From Datura wrightii (lineage: Eukaryota > Streptophyta > Magnoliopsida > Solanales > Solanaceae): a DNA stretch of 64,000 nucleotides. Below the pieces are notes generated by a model that was given only the letters and a program-made list of their open reading frames with translations, made no database searches and was not told the DNA's origin. The position numbers and the translations under genes were made by a program. The stretch is taken from assembly GCA_035772735.1 (NCBI GenBank), contig JASDFA010000006.1, forward strand, positions 63,628,001 to 63,692,000. The letters are read 5' to 3'. Within the stretch, counting starts at the first letter, position 1; each line of letters begins with the position of its first letter. Below, piece after piece: positions 56,532-64,000 of the stretch.

Positions 56532-58305
56532 AGATAACATATAACACGAGCATCAGTTACAATATAATACCAAGCATGTCAAAAGTGAACACCAATCAGT
56601 GAACATCATTAATCAAGCACTTTCGGACTCTCTCTCGGCTGCACACAGTTAGCGGAGCTCAATCCATCTTGGAGAACCAAATAGCAATCCTAGGAAGACT
56701 CAAACATGTCAGACCACTCTCAAATCATGTCTCAACTCGACACTACGGAGGAAATCGTTCTCAACCCCATAGGTCATTTCTCTCCTTGGGCTCAACCTGT
56801 CATCCAAAAACACTCTCATGCGTCAGGTATCCACAAGCCACAAGGTACCTTGGGCTCGACCCCTAGCCGGAACAACTCTCGTGCATTGGGTATCCACAAG
56901 CCACAAGGCCGCAAACACAGCACACACACGATCTACAACAATAATAATAAATGATCAAACAGCCCAAAAGCCCCTCTACTCACCACTAACATCAAGAGAC
57001 ACATCCAAACTAACCCAAGTGTCACCATAGTCATCACGTGCCATCGACACGGCCGACACGGCCGACACGACCGCCGAATCAAATATAACAACAGATCATC
57101 CCAAACATAGACCTTAACCACTCTAAACCATCATTCACTTGTCAACATAATCAGTTAATATTATTCACTCAAACAACCCACAACTTACTACAGGAACCAC
57201 ACGCCTCACATACGACCTCTTGACATGAGCCTAATAATTTTCCATGTCTACGATTCTTTGCACTCAAGCGCGAGCCACCAACCAAAACAACACCTTAAAA
57301 TCACCATTATCACCATATAAACAGAAGAACAAAAGATCAATAATAGCAAAATACAAGCCATCACAAATATCCAATACACACGTCAATACGGATGATAACG
57401 ACTATGGAATTCATGCCAACAAAGGGAGGGACAAGCCTAACATACCTTAGCTTCAAGCCTATATGAACTTGATCCTTCAACACCATGAACCTGCTGCATA
57501 AAGGCAGTACAAAATTCTACTAAAATGCACCCAACACAACTCAACAGCAGGACAAGACAAACGAAGCTTACTCGATAAGATTCATAGGAATTCGACGGTA
57601 GATACTCCAACCCAATAACCCACCAGCGTTACCACACCTATAAACAACCTTAAAAACTAAGGAGAAAAAAATCAAGAAGGCTTACCAACAGCTCCACCAC
57701 GAAACAGCCACCAAAAGCCCAGAAATGACACCAAACCACGGACTACACACGATTCCGGACTTCCCGGTACAAAAATGATATATTGAACCATTACTTCTAG
57801 CCCCAAGACCCAAAGGAAATGATGGAAAGAACTTGAGAGAGGTTTCACACGAAATATTTGCTGGAAAATGAATTTTCAATGACCAACAACCGACCAAAGG
57901 GGATTAAATAATCCTCCACTGCCTTAAGGCCTTGTGAGCTGCCTGCTTGCGCGGTCTTGCAAAAACGCGAATATCTCACTACTCTAAAGTCGGATTGTTA
58001 AAATGGTTTGATGCACTGGAAACTAGACTCATAGATATTTAATTTGATATGTAGAAAGCCCAATAACTATTTATATATTGGGAAAAAATCTTCGAGACAT
58101 TTGACCTAAGTTTTAAAGAATCTCAAGAAGGAAATCTTGCGGTCACTTTTTCCGAATTTTGTTCTACAACTTGATCGACGTCCAATCTTAAATATGACCA
58201 TAGATTGATTTAGATAACTCATAATACTTCCTTTTTAGCCTATTTAGTAATCTTAGTCCTACCTCAAAAGCATGATTTTATCGCTCAAATTATCCGGGGT
58301 GTTAC
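56532..58305 (-). repeat. LTR block A (duplicate, truncated)
   Basis: The minus-strand LTR starts TGTAACACCCCGG at 58305 and ends abruptly at 56532. It matches 60307-62067 throughout, including AGTTAGCGGAGCTCAATCC and CAAACCACGGACTACACACG. About 780 bp of its distal end are missing compared with block B. No ORF is convincing. Confidence 0.8.
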
Positions 58306-58773
58306 AGTCACAGGACGAGTCGTCCAATGACCTGCCAAGAACACCACAAGTCGTTAAGTGACTCGTGGAAAGGGGTTTGGCCATTTTTGGAAATTTCAAG
58401 TATGGGGTGCCGATAGATGTGACCATGAGTCGTGCTCAACCCCATGATCCGTTAGGTCACCTATGGTTAATGATGGTTGAAGGAAGAAGGGAAGCAGGCA
58501 GCATTGGTGATAGGTCATCACCACGACTCATCGGGTTAACCACAAGTAGTGGTGTCCCCCGTGGTGAATCCCTAAAGAAATGTGATGGTGCAGGTAACGA
58601 CTGGTGACCATGAGTCATGGTCTATGGCACGAGTCGTCTAGTCCCTCTTGGGGACTAGTAGTGTGTTTTTCCTTGTGAATTTAATAAGAACTTTCCTGTA
58701 ATTTCTAAGTTCCTAAGGACTAAACTACATTATTTTAAGATTAGAATAGAGTGTATTAAGAAGGTTAAGTCAT
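58306..58773 (+). repeat. Duplicated LTR flank, copy 1
   Basis: GTCACAGGACGAGTCGTCC... is shared with 62068-62530. It is mid-LTR sequence of the chromovirus family in plus orientation, and the ~80-codon open frame in both copies is a chance reading of LTR sequence. It ends at a breakpoint near 58773 where a different LTR piece begins. Confidence 0.8.
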
Positions 58774-59067
58774 GTACTAGAAACTAGACTCATAGATCTT
58801 TAATTTGATAGGTAGCACACCCCATAACTCTTTATATATTGGGAGAAAAGCTTCAAGATATTTGACCTAAATTTAAGAGAATTTCAAGAAGGAAATTCTA
58901 CGATAAGTTTTTCCGAATTTTGTTCTACAACCTATTCGCCATCCAATCATAAATATGACCATAGAGTGATTCAAATAACTCATAATACTTCCTTCTTATC
59001 CTATTTAGTACTCTTAGTCCTACCTCGAAAGAACGATTTTATCACTCAAATTATCAGGGGTGTTACA
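58774..59067 (-). repeat. 3' LTR start fragment of mini-element H
   Basis: The minus strand starts TGTAACACCCCTGATAA at 59067, matches the first ~290 bp of block B LTR, and is cut at 58774. It adjoins a PPT. Confidence 0.8.
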
Positions 59068-59521
59068 TCCTTCCCCCTTAGAAACATTTGTCCTCGAATG
59101 TTGGACAATACGCACGACTCTAACTCACGAACTGACACAACATGACATCACACGACATAGCTTCACATGAAAAGCCTACCATAAACAACTCAAAATAGTA
59201 AAACCTTGCACCATACAAAGGCGCAACACAACTATAACCATAAAAAAATTAAGAATCTTACCTGCTGCTATGTTTAGCCAATGGCAAGGCTATACTTCAT
59301 CATGTTATAGGCATCCTTGCAAAAGTCTACAAACGTGAGTATAGACCTGACTCCTGTGACATCTGATTTTTCGGATGATTTCGATCCAGAAAGAACGGTA
59401 ACAATTCTAAATGTTCGGTCGCCTCATGTTTGTAAGTACACTGTGAAGCAATGCACACATAAACAAGACTCTACTAGACACGACTCATAGACTCCTTAGG
59501 ATGAACTAATCTGATAACAAG
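59068..59521 (-). mobile_element. Interior of mini-element H (~455 bp, PBS to PPT)
   Basis: On the minus strand the interior starts with the PBS-like TTGTTATCAGATT (59520-59508) next to the LTR end. A leader related to the one after 49084 follows (GAGTC...GTCGTGTCTAGTAGAG...CTT). The interior ends in ATTCGAGGACAAATG and the PPT CTAAGGGGGAAGGA at 59081-59068 before the LTR start. No gag or pol is encoded. It looks like a non-autonomous deletion derivative of a chromovirus that kept only the signals for reverse transcription. Confidence 0.72.
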
Positions 59522-62067
59522 TTTTTCACACCCCAAAACCCGAGAGGCGTGAATGGCACGTGGTTCCACCCCTGATATGAGCATATCCAATGCCAAAATA
59601 TTAAAAAAAGGCCAAAACCGATGAGGTTCAACAACACAACAACTATAAAATAAAATAAGATGATAGACTATAATGGAAGCTAGCTCACTTGACCAACCAA
59701 AATAACTAAATACCATATAGCGTCAAGGACATACAAAAGAAAACAACTATACAACATTGCCTACCTGGCCCATAAGAACATACTAAAATCACAGCAGTGT
59801 CTATGAGCCAATATGAATACAGTAGTAATCAAATGATCGGTACAGGGCCTCGAACTACCCTTAACTCAAATATCTGGCGACTCCGAAAGACCTGGAGCGC
59901 TCCAACTCAGCTGGAACTCCACTCAGCACCCAAGAACTCAATCTAAAATCCCACCATCACCTACATGCATGAATCAAGCGCCCTGACTAGGACTTCAGTA
60001 AAATAGTGTACCGAGCATGAAAGACAAAAATAACTGGAAGACATAGATTAGAGATCAACAGATATGCCAGATATCACAGAAGGAGACTCGACATAAGTAA
60101 ACACATAAAATCTACTTGGCCCCCATAAGCCTGGAAAGTACAAACAAACATACAAATAAAACCTACCTGGCCCCCATAAGCCCGACAAGTCTAAAAGTAA
60201 ACAATAACACAGAGACACCTAGCCAATATAGCTCACCTGTCATCGCCTCTACACCACTCAACGGCCTCCAGCTAACACCATCCAATATCTAGCATCCACT
60301 TCTATTAGATAACCTATAACACGAGCAATAATTACAATATAATGCCAAGCATATCAAAAGTAAACACCAGTTAGTGAACATCATCAATCAAGCACTGTCG
60401 GACTCTCTATCGGCTGTGCACAGTTAGCGGAGCTCAATCCATCTGGGAGAACGAAATCGCGATCCCAGGAAGGCTTAGACATGTCGGACCACTATCGAAT
60501 TATGTCTCAACTCGACACTACGGAGGACATCATTCTCAACCTCGTATGTCATTTCACTCCTTGGGCTCAATCCTTCAGCCGGAAACACTCTCGTGCATCG
60601 GGTATCCACAAGCCATAAGGTACCTTGGGCTGGACCCCTAGCCAGAACAACTCTCGCGCATCGAATATCCACAAGCCACGAGGCCTCAAACATAGCACAC
60701 ACACAATCAACAACAATAATAATACATGATCAAATGGCCCACAAGCCACTCTACTCACCACTAACATCATGGGACAAGAACAAACCAGCCCAAGTGTCAC
60801 CATGGTCGTCACGTGCCATCAACATGGCCAAAATGACCGCCGAATCAAATATAACAACAGATCGTTGCAACCATCGACCTTAACCACTCTAAACCCTCAT
60901 TCACTTTTAAGCACAATCACCTAATATTATTCATTCAAACAGCCCACAACTTGCTACAAGAACAACACGCCTCAAATAAGCCTCTAGACACGAGCAAAAT
61001 AATTTGCCATGTCTACGATTCTTTGCACTCAAGCCTGAGCCACCGACCAAACCAGCACCTTAAACACACCATTATCACCAAATAAACAGCAGAAAAAGTC
61101 TTCAATAATACCAAAACACAAGTTGTCACAAACAGCCAACATACACGTCAACACGGACGACAACGGCTATGGAATTCATGCCGACAGAGGGATGGAAAAT
61201 CCTAACATACCTAGGCTTCAAGCCTAGCCGAACTTTAGTCTTCAACACCATGATCCTACTTCATAATGTCTATCCAAAATTCTACTAAACCGCAGCCAAC
61301 ACAACTCAACAACAAGACAAAACAAATGAAGCTTACCCGATAAGATTCATAGGAATTTGACGGTAGAAACTGTGAGACAATAACCTATCAGCGTTAACAT
61401 ACCTATAAACAACCTTAAAAACTACGGAGAAAAAAAGAAAGAAGTCGTACCAACATCTTCACCACGAAACAGCCACCAACAACCCTAGAAAGACACCAAA
61501 CCACGGACTACACACGATTCCCGACTTCCCAATGCAAAAATCATGTTGAACCATGGCTTCTAGCCCCAAAACCTATAGGAAACCATGGAAAGAACTTGAG
61601 AGAGGTTTCATATGAAATATATGCTGGAAATTGAATTTTTGATGACCAACAACTGACCAAAGGGGATCAAATATTTCTCCACCGCCTTAAGACCTTGTGA
61701 GCAGCCTGCTTGTGCGGTCTCGTAAAAATGCGAATATCTCTCTACTCTGAATTCGGTTGACAAATGGCTTGATGAACTAGAAACTAGGCTCATAGATACT
61801 TAATTTTATAGGTAGTACAACCCATAATGCTTTATATATTGTGAGAAATGCTTCGAGACATTTGACCTCAATTTCAAAGAATCTCTAGAAAGAAATTTTG
61901 CAATCACTTTTTCCGAATTTTGTTCTACAACTTGATCGACGTCCAATCTTAAATATGGTCATAGAGTGATTCAAATAACTCATAATACTTTCTTCTTAGC
62001 CTATTTAGTACTCTTAGTCCTACCTCAATAGCACAATTTTATCGCTCAAGTTATCTGGGGTGTTATA
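59522..62067 (-). repeat. 5' LTR of mini-element H, block B (~2.5 kb)
   Basis: The minus strand starts TGTAACACC-like (TATAACACCCCAG) at 62067 and ends GGGGTGTGAA next to the PBS at 59521. It covers and extends block A at 56532-58305. Confidence 0.78.
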
Positions 62068-64000
62068 GTCACAGGACGAGTCGTCTAATGACCTATCAAG
62101 AACACCACAAGTCCTTAAGTGACTCGTGGAAAGGGGTTTGTCCATTTTTGGAAATTTCAAGTTTGGGGTTCCCACAGGTGTGACCATGAGTCGTGCTCAA
62201 CCCCACGATCCGTTAGGTCACCCATGGTCAATGATGGTTGAAGGAAGAAGGGAAGCAGGTAGTGTTGGTGATAGGTCGTCACCACGACTCATCGGGTTAA
62301 CCACAAGTCCGGGTGTCCCCCGTGGTGACTCCCTAAATAAATGTGATGGTGCAGGTAATGACTGGTGACCATGAGTCGTGGTACAGGGCACGGGTCGTCT
62401 AGTCCCTCGTGGGGACTAGTAGTATGTTTTTCCTTGTGAATTTAATAAGAACTTTCCTGTAATTTCTAAGTTCCTAAGGACTAAACTACATTATTTTAAT
62501 ATTAGAATATAGTGTTTTAAGAAGGTTAAGTCATTCTAAGCCTATGATAATTCATGCATGCAAGTAAGAGGGTTGAGAGGTGATCAAGTGTAGTTTCTTC
62601 AAAGTTCTTCCTCAATTCTCTTTGGGAAATCAAGGAAGCTGCGAAATCAAAAATCTTTAGGTATGTAAGGCTATGAATGGGTGCAATAGTTCATACCCAT
62701 GCCCAATTCCCTCTCAATTCATGATGTTTTAATTAGTGAATCTATAGGGTTTTACCCAATGAGTAAATGTCCTACGTATTTATCATGGGTATGACCTAAG
62801 CATGTTTTAAATGTTGAATTATAATTAATGGGTATATTTTAAAATGTTTTAAATTATGAATTATATTTTGAAGTTTCCTAAAGTATGATGCCCATCCATG
62901 AAGGCTCATGAAAGTTGACATCCATGAGATATTTGTTCAAATATGATGACATGATTATGAAGAAAGTATGATTTCGAAATACCCATGTTTATGTTCATGA
63001 TTTCAAAGAGAATCAATTTCATTTCAAGCATGTCAAGTATTGGGCAAGACCATATTATCAAGTATGTTTTATGAATTCATGTTAATTAGTTTACCACATG
63101 GTTTTTGAGTCTATACTCCCAATTATGTTCAACTTGTGGTATGGTTTGATCCAAGGTTCCTCATGTTATCATTTTCGATTTATGTATTTATGTTATGAGT
63201 CAGCTTCATCACTAGACGGTGGTCAGCTTCGTTTAAAAATAATAGCGAGCATGTGCATGTTCTTAGAAGTAGTGTCTAGCACCGAGTAGGCTAAGGGTTA
63301 GTCAACCCTATGCCTCAGAACTACGTGCCAATGTAGTTATGTTCAGATCATTTGGGACCTCCCTTGTAAGCTTTCCCTGTCCCCATGGGACCTTCAGCTT
63401 CATATCGATATCAAGGCAGCGTCCTTAGCTGTGCCAAAGATTTAGACGGCTCTACCTACTTGAATGTGATAGTCAGGAAAGCGTAAGCTCTATCGTAGTA
63501 ATGTCGGTTATATGACAGGTCTCCCACTATTCCTCATGATTTCAGTTATGCATGTACATAAGCCATGATATTATGTTTTCAACAGGTTTTACCTAGTGTT
63601 CAGTTTTACTTAATGATTATCAGTTTTTAGCTTTAGGTCATTCGATTAAGTTATGATGTTCATTTACATTCAGGTCATGATTTCAACAAATAACATGCAA
63701 GCCCTACTCCCAAAATCATATGTTGATTATGCTTTATTATATGCATCATTTATGATTTTACATACTTAGCGGTTTTACTTACCTTGCACACTAAGTACAT
63801 TCCACGTACTGACCACATACTCTATGTTGTATTATTTTATGATACATGCTCCGATATCTAGATCACGCTGCTTGCCAGATTCCCAGCCTTAGTACTTCCC
63901 GATCGGAGTTGGTGACTCCTCATCTTTCTGGGGCCTTTCTTTTCATATATGTTCAGTATTTTCAGTTTTCAGACTATATTGAGTTAGTTGGGGTCTTGTC
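62068..64000 (+). repeat. Chromovirus LTR, plus orientation, running off the window
   Basis: Starts with the same GTCACAGGACGAGTCGTC flank as 58306 and goes on well beyond it. GGTATGTAAGGCTATGAATG (62659), CCTCAGAACTACGTGCCA (63314), CAGCTTCATATCGATATC (63397) and TTCCACGTACTGACCACATA (63799) match the solo LTRs at 33672 and 37938. The LTR end is not reached. The LTR 5' part is absent because the mini-element or duplication interrupts it. Confidence 0.78.

Noticed and set aside
56669..57450. Overlapping short open frames in LTR block A
   Set aside because: They overlap in several frames in non-coding LTR sequence and show no retroelement or host domain.
58365..58607. Conserved ~80-codon ORF present in two copies (also 62126-62368)
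   Set aside because: Both copies lie in duplicated LTR sequence full of GAGTCGT words. Conservation reflects the recent duplication, not coding selection.

Overview
The window is plant nuclear DNA, from an intergenic, probably heterochromatic, block. It is built almost entirely of LTR retrotransposons nested inside one another. Nothing looks prokaryotic or organellar, and I found no intact host gene. The mix of elements points to a eudicot, most likely an asterid such as a Solanaceae species: Tekay-like Ty3/gypsy chromoviruses with LTR termini like TGTAACACC/GGTCGTGACA, Athila/Tat elements primed by tRNA-Asp, and a CpG-rich TRIM primed by initiator tRNA-Met. The species call is inference.

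Layout. (1) 121-7360: about 32 copies of a TRIM with a ~162-bp LTR and a ~76-bp interior. About 9 are minus-oriented (121-2215) and about 23 plus-oriented (2216-7360). The arrays face each other across a long inverted repeat, and the right array carries a 7-monomer higher-order repeat of 1617 bp. (2) 7361-10060 and 22777-23780: a decayed minus-strand chromovirus (LTR, PPT, chromodomain, integrase, RNase H/RT). It is split by an LTR fragment and by (3) a full-length Athila-type element, 10061-22776, with two LTRs, a 5-bp target duplication AAAGC, a tRNA-Asp PBS, gag, protease, RT-RNase H-integrase, and an extra downstream ORF of the 'putative plant transposon protein' type. (4) 23781-31626: a second tRNA-Asp-primed Tat/Athila-like element, broken by a chromovirus LTR and by a solo Athila LTR with perfect TSD GTCAT. 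(5) 31640-40690: LTR fragments, two ~2.3-kb solo LTRs with 4/5 TSDs, and stretches of unidentified or CACTA-like coding relics. (6) 40690-43680: 5' part of a third tRNA-Asp-primed element with a decayed gag. (7) 43681-45868: 3' end of a minus-strand chromovirus. It is interrupted by (8) a plus-strand chromovirus at 45869-56531 (3.2-kb 5' LTR, PBS, gag-pro-RT-RH-INT-chromodomain, PPT). A solo LTR sits inside its PPT and its 3' LTR is truncated. (9) 56532-64000: a ~3.76-kb segmental duplication of LTR blocks, containing a stripped-down minus-strand element with a ~2.5-kb LTR and only ~460 bp of interior.

How the parts relate: insertion order follows from the nesting. Athila went into the integrase/RT of the minus chromovirus. 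The plus chromovirus went into the integrase of another minus chromovirus. Solo LTRs then went into most of these. Most coding regions carry stops, and the youngest-looking coding capacity is the 715-codon Athila pol ORF and its downstream ORF. The most unusual structures are the TRIM super-array with its palindrome and higher-order repeat, the CG-rich dyad modules shared between the Athila LTR and the leader of its extra ORF, and the minimal large-LTR element near 59 kb.
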